This document shows, piece by piece, positions 1-5,810 of a stretch of DNA of 6,588 nucleotides (position 1 is the first letter of the stretch; the number at the start of each line of letters is the position of its first letter). The stretch comes from Gammaproteobacteria bacterium (GTDB lineage: Bacteria; Pseudomonadota; Gammaproteobacteria; Pseudomonadales; Azotimanducaceae), in NCBI GenBank assembly GCA_027293665.1, contig JAPUFN010000316.1, forward strand, positions 1 through 6,588, in the 5' to 3' direction. The position numbers and the translations under genes were made by a program. A model generated the notes under the pieces. The model saw nothing but the letters and a program-made list of their open reading frames with translations, did not search any database and was not told the origin of the DNA.

Positions 1-23
1 CCGGCCGAAAGGAGTCGCAAACG

Positions 24-461
24 ATGTACAAGGGTCAATGTCTGTGCGGCGCGGTGGCGTTCGAGGTAGAAGAAATCATCGGACCATTCGAGCTGTGCCA
101 CTGCACGAGATGCAGGAAGAGCACTGGATCCGCCTTCGCAGCCACGGTTGGCGCGAAGGCAGACAGCTTTCGCATCACCGCTGGCGCCGATCACGTCAAA
201 ACATTCGAGTTGCCCGTGGTGGACCAGCCACCCGCCTACACCACGTGTTTTTGTTCCCGCTGTGGTAGCGCTGTACCGCTGGCGGATCCGGCAGCCGATT
301 GGCTCGAGATACCGGCTGGACTTTTTAATACACAATTACCACTGCGTCCTGAGCGGCACATCTATATTGAGTACAAAGCCAGCTGGGAATCAATTGACGA
401 CGATCTTCCGACGTTCACCAGAAACCAGATTGCCGGCTTGCGAGGGCACGATGAACGCTGA
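24..461 (+). CDS. GFA family (glutathione-dependent formaldehyde-activating-like / CENP-V fold) zinc protein
   Basis: This 145-residue protein has the cysteine pattern of the GFA/CENP-V family. A CLCG motif lies near the N-terminus (Cys6, Cys8), CHCTRC at about residues 25-30 (Cys25, Cys27, Cys30) and CFCSRCG at about 75-81 (Cys77 and Cys80, with Cys75 as an extra cysteine). In the family these cysteines bind two zinc ions, one structural and one proposed to be catalytic. The founding member (Gfa) was described as assisting glutathione-formaldehyde condensation, but most homologues have no proven activity, so the substrate here is unknown. The start is supported by a purine-rich ribosome binding site (AAAGGAG, 8-14) nine bases before the ATG. 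Length and motif order match a complete single-domain member. There is no signal peptide, so it is cytoplasmic. No formaldehyde-oxidation genes are visible nearby. The family call is firm; the function is not. Confidence 0.93.
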   Translation: MYKGQCLCGAVAFEVEEIIGPFELCHCTRCRKSTGSAFAATVGAKADSFRITAGADHVKTFELPVVDQPPAYTTCFCSRCGSAVPLADPAADWLEIPAGLFNTQLPLRPERHIYIEYKASWESIDDDLPTFTRNQIAGLRGHDER

Positions 462-518
462 GCAAATGACACCTGAATCGAATCGCACAATGCCGCCTGC
501 CGGACACGCCTTCGCGGT

Positions 519-722
519 ATGAACGTGACTTTTCTCCTCGTTACCGTTCTCTTCGGGTCGATCGGCCTCGGTTACTTCATCTATGGTCGCAAGCAGAAAT
601 CCCCTCTTTACTTCATTTCCGGCATTGCGTTGTTCGGCTGTCCTTATCTGGTGGACAGCACCATCGCGCTGGTGCTGATCGGCGCGACCCTCGTCGTGCT
701 GCCGCTTACGATCAAGCGTTAA
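519..722 (+). CDS. Conserved small hydrophobic membrane protein, function unknown
   Basis: This is a 67-residue protein made almost entirely of hydrophobic stretches. A first membrane segment spans about residues 2-22. A short positively charged loop follows (GRKQKSP, about 23-29). A second segment spans about 30-45 and a third about 48-65, ending in a basic tail (IKR). From memory, the pattern GYF-I-YG-(R/K)KQ, then a PY-(L/F)-V turn and an IG-hydrophobic-P end occurs in a widespread family of 60-70-residue proteobacterial proteins, some loosely labelled 'amino acid transport protein' without evidence. I assign no function. The ATG at 519 has no obvious Shine-Dalgarno; an in-frame GTG at 525 is the only nearby alternative, and an in-frame stop at 474 limits any extension. 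It sits 57 bp after the GFA-like gene and 63 bp before the isochorismatase-like gene, with no link suggested by sequence. Confidence 0.8.
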   Translation: MNVTFLLVTVLFGSIGLGYFIYGRKQKSPLYFISGIALFGCPYLVDSTIALVLIGATLVVLPLTIKR

Positions 723-785
723 CGGAACACCCGTCACTGAATGATTGAGTAATATGAGCCGGCAAAGCAGACGAGGAGTCAGTGA

Positions 786-1337
786 ATGTCCGAACACATC
801 GCAAAGAACGTTGCTCTCCTGGTGATCGACATGCAGCAGGCTCTGCTCAGCGGGGCATATCGCGAGACTGAAGTGGTGGAAGTGGTAAATGAGGTCAGCC
901 GCAGAGTCCGTGCGGCAGGCGCGCCCGTTTTCTTCGTTCAGCACAACCATTCGAGCTTTGCGCCCATGATGCAGGGCGCAATCGGTTGGCAGATTCATGC
1001 ATCCATGGAGCGGCAACCCGCAGACCGGCTCCTGGAAAAGGAAGCGTCGGATGCATTCTACGGAACCGATCTCGAAGAACAGCTGCGGGCGGTGTCCGTG
1101 CGCGAACTCATCATCACAGGACTGCAGACGGAGTTTTGTGTTGACGCCACGTGCAGAGCAGCGTTGAGCAGAGACTTTGACGTGGTCTTGGTGGCAGACG
1201 GACACACCACCGGCAATTCACACCTTTCCGCAGAGGCCATCATCGAACATCACAACAACACTCTGGCAAACATCGCGCATCCCTCCGCACATCTTCGGGT
1301 GCTGCGCGCAGACGAAATCTCTGTAGAGAAATGCTGA
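786..1337 (+). CDS. Isochorismatase-family cysteine hydrolase
   Basis: This 183-residue cytoplasmic alpha/beta hydrolase has the three catalytic residues of the isochorismatase-like superfamily in the right places: Asp15 in the strand-1 motif LLVIDMQ, Lys85 in LLEKEASDAFYGT, and the nucleophile Cys118 in TGLQTEFCVDATCR. The superfamily includes nicotinamidases, N-carbamoylsarcosine amidases, maleamate amidases and true isochorismatases. The Cys nucleophile argues for an amidase-type (C-N hydrolysing) enzyme rather than isochorismate ether cleavage, but the substrate cannot be told from sequence. The length is normal for stand-alone members. Translation should start at the ATG at 786, with a strong ribosome binding site (GAGGAG, 773-778) seven bases upstream. 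The preceding gap contains TAATAT at 750-755, which could be a -10 element, but no matching -35 is apparent. Neighbours do not suggest a pathway. Confidence 0.94.
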   Translation: MSEHIAKNVALLVIDMQQALLSGAYRETEVVEVVNEVSRRVRAAGAPVFFVQHNHSSFAPMMQGAIGWQIHASMERQPADRLLEKEASDAFYGTDLEEQLRAVSVRELIITGLQTEFCVDATCRAALSRDFDVVLVADGHTTGNSHLSAEAIIEHHNNTLANIAHPSAHLRVLRADEISVEKC

Positions 1338-1367
1338 GACCAACACACATCCCAATCAGGAGCAACT

Positions 1368-1409
1368 GTGCCAGACACCCAGCCGATTCGTAGAACTTTG
1401 CATGCGTGA
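1368..1409 (+). CDS. Possible 13-codon leader ORF overlapping the L,D-transpeptidase start
   Basis: A GTG at 1368 follows an AGGAG (1358-1362) at five bases, which is better translation-initiation context than the ATG of the next gene has. The frame encodes 13 residues (VPDTQPIRRTLHA, first residue read as Met) and stops at TGA 1407-1409, a few bases past the ATG at 1402 of the L,D-transpeptidase gene, so the two overlap by 8 nt in different frames. The simplest reading is a short translated leader that delivers ribosomes to the weakly signalled downstream start (translational coupling). The alternatives are chance, or a single-base error or frameshift that has split the true start from the transpeptidase reading frame. 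The peptide itself has no recognisable features. Confidence 0.3.
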   Translation: MPDTQPIRRTLHA

Positions 1410-1917
1410 TGCGTCCGGCTGGCACCTCCGGGCGTTGCGAGTCGGCTCGCTCTGCCTGATAGCGGTGGCCGGGAGCGGCCACGCGCAGCAGATGGCGGCC
1501 AGCTACATACTCGTCGATAAATCCGAGCGCGAGATGACGCTCTACCGCCACGGCCATGAGTTGCGCCGGTTCGACATTTCACTGGGCGCCAATCCCGTTG
1601 GCCATAAACGCTACGAGGGAGACCGGCGCACGCCTGAGGGCGTCTACACGATCGACGCACGCAATCCGAACAGCTCATTTCACCTGTCTTTGCGGATTTC
1701 ATATCCGAATCGTCGCGACGCGGAGAGCGCACGCGCCCTGGGCTTGAATCCCGGTGGTCAGATAATGATTCACGGCATGCCGAACGATCCCCGCTCGCCG
1801 ACACCTGCAAAATTCGCCTTCGACTGGACTGACGGTTGCATCGCGGTAGCAGACGACGAAATGGAAGAGATCTGGAACCTCGTCGAAGTCGGCACCCTAA
1901 TCGAAATTAAACCCTGA
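1402..1917 (+). CDS. Exported L,D-transpeptidase family (YkuD domain) protein
   Basis: This 171-residue protein begins with a signal peptide: a basic n-region to about Arg13, a hydrophobic core at about 14-25, and a likely cleavage after Ala28 (GHA-Q). The rest is one YkuD domain, starting at about Tyr35 with ILVDKSEREMTLYR. The active site is visible as His124 in MIHGMPN and the nucleophile Cys146 in DWTDGCIAV. YkuD enzymes cross-link or remodel peptidoglycan through L,D-linkages, or attach or release wall-bound lipoproteins, from the periplasmic side. The usual SHGC(I/V)R motif is replaced by TDGCIAV, a variant I associate with a proteobacterial subgroup of short YkuD proteins that includes the YafK-like type. 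There is no LysM or other wall-binding domain. The ATG at 1402 has only a poor ribosome binding site, but no in-frame ATG, GTG or TTG lies between it and the in-frame stop at 1324. Whether it is a transpeptidase or a hydrolase cannot be decided from sequence. Confidence 0.92.
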   Translation: MRDASGWHLRALRVGSLCLIAVAGSGHAQQMAASYILVDKSEREMTLYRHGHELRRFDISLGANPVGHKRYEGDRRTPEGVYTIDARNPNSSFHLSLRISYPNRRDAESARALGLNPGGQIMIHGMPNDPRSPTPAKFAFDWTDGCIAVADDEMEEIWNLVEVGTLIEIKP

Positions 1918-2025
1918 TCTGCCGCCACGAGGCGGATCCGACGACCGAAAAAATTCATCAGAAACAGTTGCTTCCCGAATTTATCCGGGCAATATGCGTA
2001 CTGTAGATAGAGAGGACTAGTTTAG
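1918..2025 (+). promoter_or_regulatory. Intergenic leader region of the cold shock gene, with a GC hairpin and an imperfect palindrome
   Basis: This 108-bp gap has two visible structures. Just after the transpeptidase stop, CCGCC (1922-1926) and GGCGG (1931-1935) form a short stem around an ACGA loop. It is followed by six A residues rather than a T-run, so it is not a standard terminator for the plus strand. At 1974-1989 lies a 16-nt imperfect palindrome with outer arms CCCG and CGGG (6 of 8 pairs match), which could be an operator or an RNA stem. A ribosome binding site AGAGGA (2011-2016) precedes the GTG start at 2026. A poor promoter match (TTGCTT 1968-1973, AATATG 1991-1996, 17-bp spacing) is possible but unconvincing. 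A structured leader would fit a cold shock gene; that is inference. Confidence 0.35.
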
Positions 2026-2235
2026 GTGTCAGATCAAGTAACCGGTACGGTGAAGTGGTTTAACGACGAAAAGGGATTCGGCTTCATCGAACGAGAAGGT
2101 GGAAAGGATGTATTCGTACATTTTTCCGCCATACAGGGAGAGGGGCGCAGATCGCTGCACGAAGGTCAGCAAGTCACGATGGAAGTCACCCAGGGGCAGA
2201 AAGGCCCGCAGGCTGAGAACGTCACCCCGCTGTAA
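2026..2235 (+). CDS. Cold shock protein, CspA family (single cold shock domain)
   Basis: This 69-residue protein is one complete cold shock domain. It carries the family opening GTVKWFN (about residues 7-13), the RNA-binding motif RNP1 KGFGFI (16-21) and RNP2 VFVHF (29-33), and ends with the expected PQAENVTPL strand. Such proteins bind single-stranded RNA and DNA in the cytoplasm and melt RNA secondary structure. Some members are cold-induced and others are constitutive or growth-phase dependent, and sequence alone does not tell which this is. Translation starts at a GTG (2026) with AGAGGA nine bases upstream; no earlier in-frame start would add family-like sequence. It is the last gene of the plus-strand series and converges with the M81 peptidase gene. 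The 108-bp upstream region is long enough for its own promoter and leader. Confidence 0.96.
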   Translation: MSDQVTGTVKWFNDEKGFGFIEREGGKDVFVHFSAIQGEGRRSLHEGQQVTMEVTQGQKGPQAENVTPL

Positions 2236-2308
2236 ACAGGCGACCGGGCATCTCGCAGGATCAACCACGCGGGATGTCCAACCAGACCGACTCAAGGTGA
2301 GCGTCACG

Positions 2309-2330
2309 AAGGACGGTCCTCTTGGGTTTT
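2309..2330 (+). terminator. Weak terminator-like hairpin downstream of the cold shock gene
   Basis: AGGA and TCCT (2310-2320) flank a three-base loop to form a four-pair hairpin, followed by CTTGGG and then TTTT (2327-2330), with a further TTTTT at 2342-2346. The stem is short and the T-run is displaced by six bases, so this is a poor intrinsic terminator. It is simply the best candidate in the 181-bp convergent gap 2236-2416, which contains no credible gene. Confidence 0.22.
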
Positions 2331-2373
2331 CTAATGCCTGGTTTTTCTGGTGTTAGGGATGGCTGGCGAGAAC

Positions 2374-2406
2374 GGGTAGCAGCACGGTGAGAATGCGCTA
2401 CAGCCC
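2374..2406. other. Bulged stem-loop in the convergent intergenic region
   Basis: GTAGC (2376-2380), a bulged A, and GCA (2382-2384) pair with TGC (2394-2396) and GCTAC (2397-2401) around a nine-base loop. GGG (2374-2376) and CCC can extend the stem beyond a two-base AG bulge. It lies just past the M81 peptidase stop (TGA, complement of 2417-2419) and well past the cold shock gene. Neither strand has a T-run after it, so it is not a classical intrinsic terminator. It could protect a 3' end or stop transcription by another route, or be chance. Confidence 0.3.
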
Positions 2407-2416
2407 CGCGCTCGGC

Positions 2417-3913
2417 TCAATATCGCTCGCGGGTATTGATGCCATCGAGTGGAAAAATCGGCCGTCGAACCTCTGTGAAATCCACCTGCGAGTAGTCTGA
2501 CGTACATACCCCGACTCCGGCACACTCGACGGTCTCCCGCACCAGGGGCTTGAAACCGACACGGTAGTGGATTCTGCTTTTCAACATCAGAAACCTGCGG
2601 CTGGTCGGCTCGATGCCCAGCGCTCGAAAACAGCCCGGGTCGAACGGTTCAATGTGGCGGGAGACGACCACGATGTCGACTGAGCCGACGCTGAGCACCC
2701 CGGCAAGCCCCATATTCATCGTCAGTCCCCGCGACATCGCAACGGTAGCGGGAAATCGACCGTCTGACAGAAGCTTTACGCGGCCCCGTAGTTCCAGCGG
2801 GGCGCTTTGTACTTCGAGCGCGGGCATGGGCAGCTTACCGCCGAGCGAGACGGCAACCTCGTTGCCAACACCGGCGGCCACCATCTGCTGAACTACCGCG
2901 GGATCATAGAAGCCAAACACGGCCACATCATCGAGCCGCTGACGCAAAATCTCGGCAAGCACCTCGGTGGTGTCCATGGTGCCGCCTGATGCAGTGTTGT
3001 CGTAGTGATCGAGCAGCAACACAGGTCCCTCGTCGCTCGCGAGCGACTTGGCCCGTGCCACTGAATCCTCGAGAGGTTCGGCTGTGTACACAAAGGATTC
3101 ACGATCTGCCCATGCCTGATCGAGCAATTCGTCACGCCATTGCTCAGCCAGGGCCAGGTCATCGTCCGTTACGACGACAACCGATAACCCTGCGTTGTGA
3201 ATGTCTGCGTGAGGAAACCCGGTGAAGAGGCTCACCGCAAGCGCGCCCGAAGCTTCCATCGTCATCACGCGTTCCTGCAGTTCACGGTTGGGAAAATCAT
3301 CGGTGCCCTGGCGCATGACGTGCGGCAACATCGGCGCATTGCCCCACACCATCGTCGGCTTGCAGTCACCAGCGATGGCTTTGAGCAGCAATCGGCCACC
3401 GCGTAACGCCGTAGAGTCCATGTCGATGTGCGGATAGGTGTGATAGCCACAGACAATGGTAGCCAACTCGACAATGGCCGGGTATAGATTCGCGTGCATA
3501 TCGAGGGCCACCGCAATGGGAATATCCGGGGCGACCGCCCGGATACGCCGCAGCAGTTCGCCTTCGCCATCCTCGTGCGAGCGGGTCACCATGGCTCCAT
3601 GCAGATCCAGCAGCATCGCATCGCAGCCGTTTTGCGCCGCGGCCACGATCTTGCCCGTGATGTACTCGTACGCAGCGTCCTCCACCGGCCCTGAAGGTTG
3701 CGCACCGGCGACAACGGGGATAGTCACGTCAACTGCGAATTCCGCTGCCGCCTGCAGATAGCCGCCCATGCAGCTCGCAGTACCCGTGTAGACCCGCTCG
3801 GCCGCTGGACCTTCCAGCGGCTTGTCCCTGCTGCCAGAAAACCGCGCAAGATCCGTGATTACGGGAGAAAACGTGTTCGTTTCGTGGCTCATCTGAGCGA
3901 TGACGACGTGCAT
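2417..3913 (-). CDS. M81 family metallopeptidase (MlrC-like)
   Basis: This is a 498-residue protein if started at the ATG at 3913. A TTG at 3928 would add five residues, but the GGGGG at 3922-3926 is well spaced (8 nt) as a ribosome binding site for the ATG, and MHVVIAQMSHETNTFSP matches the usual family beginning. The N-terminal half is the M81 domain, with SHETNTFSP (about 9-17), LDLHGAM (about 102-108), ALDMHANLYP (about 136-145) and GYHTYPHIDM (about 156-165). The C-terminal MlrC domain includes DHYDNTASGGTMDTT at about 302. Glu11, His105, Asp138, His140 and His162 match in spacing the residues I recall as proposed zinc-site residues of MlrC, the microcystin-degradation enzyme that cleaves linearised peptides. 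Most family members lie outside mlr clusters and have unknown substrates; no mlrA, mlrB or mlrD is seen here. No signal peptide is present, so it is cytoplasmic. It lies 75 bp downstream of the soxD-like gene on the same strand, so co-transcription is plausible. Confidence 0.94.
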   Translation of the reverse strand: MHVVIAQMSHETNTFSPVITDLARFSGSRDKPLEGPAAERVYTGTASCMGGYLQAAAEFAVDVTIPVVAGAQPSGPVEDAAYEYITGKIVAAAQNGCDAMLLDLHGAMVTRSHEDGEGELLRRIRAVAPDIPIAVALDMHANLYPAIVELATIVCGYHTYPHIDMDSTALRGGRLLLKAIAGDCKPTMVWGNAPMLPHVMRQGTDDFPNRELQERVMTMEASGALAVSLFTGFPHADIHNAGLSVVVVTDDDLALAEQWRDELLDQAWADRESFVYTAEPLEDSVARAKSLASDEGPVLLLDHYDNTASGGTMDTTEVLAEILRQRLDDVAVFGFYDPAVVQQMVAAGVGNEVAVSLGGKLPMPALEVQSAPLELRGRVKLLSDGRFPATVAMSRGLTMNMGLAGVLSVGSVDIVVVSRHIEPFDPGCFRALGIEPTSRRFLMLKSRIHYRVGFKPLVRETVECAGVGVCTSDYSQVDFTEVRRPIFPLDGINTRERY

Positions 3914-3958
3914 GCTAAATGCCCCCAACGGGCTTGTGATCAGGGCCGATGCTCAGAC

Positions 3959-3999
3959 CCTGTGTTCAGGCTTGTGTCCGGCCTGTTTTCAGGGCTTGT
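3959..3999. repeat. Pair of imperfect direct repeats (17-18 nt) spanning the soxD stop
   Basis: Read on the plus strand, CCTGTGTTCAGGCTTGT (3959-3975) and CCTGTTTTCAGGGCTTGT (3982-3999) align with one mismatch and one single-base gap. A third partial copy, GGGCTTGT, occurs at 3930-3937. The second full copy contains the soxD stop codon (TGA, complement of 3989-3991), so the repeats run from the end of soxD into the spacer before the M81 peptidase gene. Local duplication by replication slippage is the simplest explanation; a protein-binding or RNA-processing site is possible but unsupported. Confidence 0.5.
3967..3985. other. Intercistronic stem-loop between soxD and the M81 peptidase gene
   Basis: CAGGC (3967-3971) and GCCTG (3981-3985) can form a five-pair stem with a nine-base loop. 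On the plus strand it is followed by TTTT (3986-3989), resembling a minimal intrinsic terminator for antisense transcription. On the coding (minus) strand no T-run follows, so read-through from soxD to the peptidase gene is not excluded. The stem lies within the direct repeat pair and may be a by-product of it. Confidence 0.25.
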
Positions 4000-4510
4000 A
4001 AGCCCAGACGAAGTTGTCTCGATTCGGCATCACGACTTCGGGCAGGACACGGGCGTCCATAACAGCCTCGTCGTCGACTATGCCGTTGATGTAGAGCAGG
4101 TAGGCGGTAAGCGAGTAGATCTCATCATTGCTGAGCGATCCCGGCTCCGCGTAGGGCATCGCGCGGCGGATGTAGTCGAACAGGGTAGTCGCATATGGCC
4201 AGAAACTACCGATCGTTTTCACCGGGGCACGAGTGGCGAGCGAACCATGGCCGCCCGCAAGCCTGTCGTTGAGAGCGCCTTCGCCCTCAGCGCCGTGGCA
4301 GGCAAAACACTGCTCAGTGTACAGTCGCATGCCCTGTGCCACGCTGCCCGATCCAACAGGCAGTCCGGTTCCATCGGGCATCACTGTCAGATCGTAAGCA
4401 GCAACTTCCGCACCGCTTGCGAGCGTGCCGAGATTGGGCGACTCGGCCGCATGGACGAGCGTGCCGAACGCAATCGCGAGCAATCCGCCAACGGTTTTAG
4501 ACGTAAACAT
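3989..4510 (-). CDS. soxD: SoxD-like monoheme c-type cytochrome, sulfane/sulfite dehydrogenase subunit
   Basis: This is a 173-residue periplasmic cytochrome. It begins with a signal peptide (MFTSKTVGGLLAIAFGTLVHA, cleaved near Ala21/Ala22). The heme-binding site is CFACH (Cys68, Cys71, His72) and Met118 in RRAMP is the likely second axial ligand. The stretch KTIGSFWPYATTLFDYIRR and the region around LTAYLLYINGIV are typical of the first cytochrome domain of SoxD. It would accept electrons from SoxC and pass them to a respiratory cytochrome. The SoxD I know from Paracoccus is about twice as long and diheme; here the second domain is absent, leaving a short monoheme form. I prefer the ATG at 4510 to an in-frame start at 4582: it gives a clean signal peptide, follows AAGG (complement of 4517-4520) at six bases, and overlaps the end of soxC by only 14 nt, which suggests translational coupling. 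Confidence 0.9.
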   Translation of the reverse strand: MFTSKTVGGLLAIAFGTLVHAAESPNLGTLASGAEVAAYDLTVMPDGTGLPVGSGSVAQGMRLYTEQCFACHGAEGEGALNDRLAGGHGSLATRAPVKTIGSFWPYATTLFDYIRRAMPYAEPGSLSNDEIYSLTAYLLYINGIVDDEAVMDARVLPEVVMPNRDNFVWAYKP

Positions 4511-5810
4511 TATTGACCTTGCCGGCTTCGCCCACGCGCCAGGCTTGAATCGCGTTGTAGTGATAGAAAGCACCGGCAGCACGATTGCTCATCAGCGATT
4601 TACGCGTGGGTTGAACCGCGCCCGTCTCGTCGACCGCCCGGCTCAAAAGCACACCTGGAGACCCATCCCAGCGCCAGGCGGAGGTGAACCGGGTGAGTGA
4701 TTTGGGCAACACCAGATCGTCCAGTGCCGCCTGCACCCACGACTTGCCGCCATCGGCGGACACATCGACGCGCCTGATTCGACCGTTACCCGACCAGGCG
4801 ATACCTGCAATCTGGTAAAGCCCGGGACCCTGCATAGCCAGACCCGGTGACGGGCTCGTGATGACCGATTTGACGGCCATCGGGAAGGTAAACAGCAGCG
4901 AAGATCCATCGGGCTGCAGATCCGAGTATTTGGACGTTTCATCCTTCGTCATCGCCGGTTGCGCGGTGACATTGATTCGGCGCAGCCATTTCACGCTCAT
5001 GTTGCCTTCCCAGCCCGGCAGGAAGAGTCGCGCCGGGTAGCCATTTTCCGGCCGCAATCGCTCACCGTTTTGATAGAGCGCGACGATGGCATCATCCATA
5101 CCCTTGGCCAGCGGCACGCTCCTGCTCATCACCGACGCATCCGCACCCTCGGCGATGAGCCAGCGCGCAGCAGGCAGCACCCCGGCCTCATCGAGCAACA
5201 CGGCTAACGGCACTCCACCCCATTCACTGCCGGATACCAGGCCGTGTAATTCGCCGCAGCTGAGCTGAGGTGGATCGGCTGCGAGCAACGTACCACTATT
5301 GCCCGAGCATTCCAGAAACTGCAGGCGGGAGACGATGGGATAGCGCGCCAACGCGTCCATAGTGAAAAGTAGAGGTCGCTTCACCAGACCGTGGATCAAA
5401 ATGTTGTGGCTGGCCGGATCAATCTCAGGAACACCAGCGTGGTGACGTTCGAAATGCAATCCGCTCGGGGTCACAATGCCATGGAGGTGCTCCAGCGGTG
5501 AGCGCGAAGCACCACTGCCCGTAGTCCCCCGCTGTGAGCCTATACCGATTCGCTTTACATTTGCTTCGGCGGGAGCCGGTGAGCCGTACTCACTCATGCC
5601 CGGACCTGGCGAGCGCATGTGCCCAGGGCGTGCCGCGGAAGCGGGTACTGCCTGCATGAGCGCAATGCCACCGGCTGCACCAAGTCCAGCTTTGACAAAA
5701 CTTCGCCTGCCCAGCAAGCCGTTGCCTGCCGCAGGTAGCAGCTCAGTGATGCCGGCGCGCAGTTTGCCGCCGCTGTGTTCCTGCGTGACAGTAGTATCGT
5801 GTTCGGACAC
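4497..5810 (-). CDS. soxC: SoxC-like molybdenum-cofactor subunit of sulfane/sulfite dehydrogenase
   Basis: This 437-residue member of the sulfite oxidase family matches SoxC. A twin-arginine signal is visible (GRRSFVKAGLG, Arg35-Arg36, then a hydrophobic stretch to about Ala59), so the folded protein is exported with its cofactor by Tat. A Gly/Pro/Ser-rich linker at about 61-105 precedes the catalytic domain. That domain shows RHHAGVPEIDP (about 122-132) and the sequence LQFLECSGNSG, where Cys168 is the expected molybdenum ligand. MSRSVPLAKGMDDAIVALYQNGE and the C-terminal dimerisation-type domain (from about 295) follow. SoxC with SoxD removes electrons from protein-bound sulfane sulfur in the Sox pathway; related SorA-type enzymes oxidise sulfite directly, and without soxXYZAB in view the physiological substrate is uncertain. 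The start is GTG at 5810, behind a strong GGAGGGGAGGG ribosome binding site. It is the first gene of the probable soxC-soxD-peptidase unit. Confidence 0.93.
   Translation of the reverse strand: MSEHDTTVTQEHSGGKLRAGITELLPAAGNGLLGRRSFVKAGLGAAGGIALMQAVPASAARPGHMRSPGPGMSEYGSPAPAEANVKRIGIGSQRGTTGSGASRSPLEHLHGIVTPSGLHFERHHAGVPEIDPASHNILIHGLVKRPLLFTMDALARYPIVSRLQFLECSGNSGTLLAADPPQLSCGELHGLVSGSEWGGVPLAVLLDEAGVLPAARWLIAEGADASVMSRSVPLAKGMDDAIVALYQNGERLRPENGYPARLFLPGWEGNMSVKWLRRINVTAQPAMTKDETSKYSDLQPDGSSLLFTFPMAVKSVITSPSPGLAMQGPGLYQIAGIAWSGNGRIRRVDVSADGGKSWVQAALDDLVLPKSLTRFTSAWRWDGSPGVLLSRAVDETGAVQPTRKSLMSNRAAGAFYHYNAIQAWRVGEAGKVNNVYV

Noticed and set aside
390..1205. 271-codon open frame on the minus strand
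   Set aside because: It runs antisense to the small membrane protein and isochorismatase genes, has a His/Cys/Arg-rich composition and no family motifs; it is a shadow of the plus-strand genes.
786..1337. Isochorismatase gene as part of siderophore biosynthesis
   Set aside because: The Cys nucleophile indicates the amidase-type group, and no entA/B/C/E-like genes are nearby.
2417..3913. Microcystin-degradation (mlr) cluster
   Set aside because: Only the MlrC-like M81 protein is present; no mlrA, mlrB or mlrD homologue is visible, and M81 proteins are common outside such clusters.
3967..3989. Intrinsic terminator ending the soxCD transcript
   Set aside because: The stem is followed by T residues only on the plus strand, which is antisense to soxCD, so it would not stop the sox transcript.
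3698..4516. 272-codon open frame on the plus strand
   Set aside because: It is antisense to the start of the M81 gene and all of soxD, has no recognisable domain and reads like reverse-complement shadow sequence.
4511..4582. 24-residue N-terminal extension of the SoxD-like cytochrome
   Set aside because: It would lie within soxC coding sequence and would put a non-signal segment ahead of a good signal peptide; the ATG at 4510 has a spaced AAGG.
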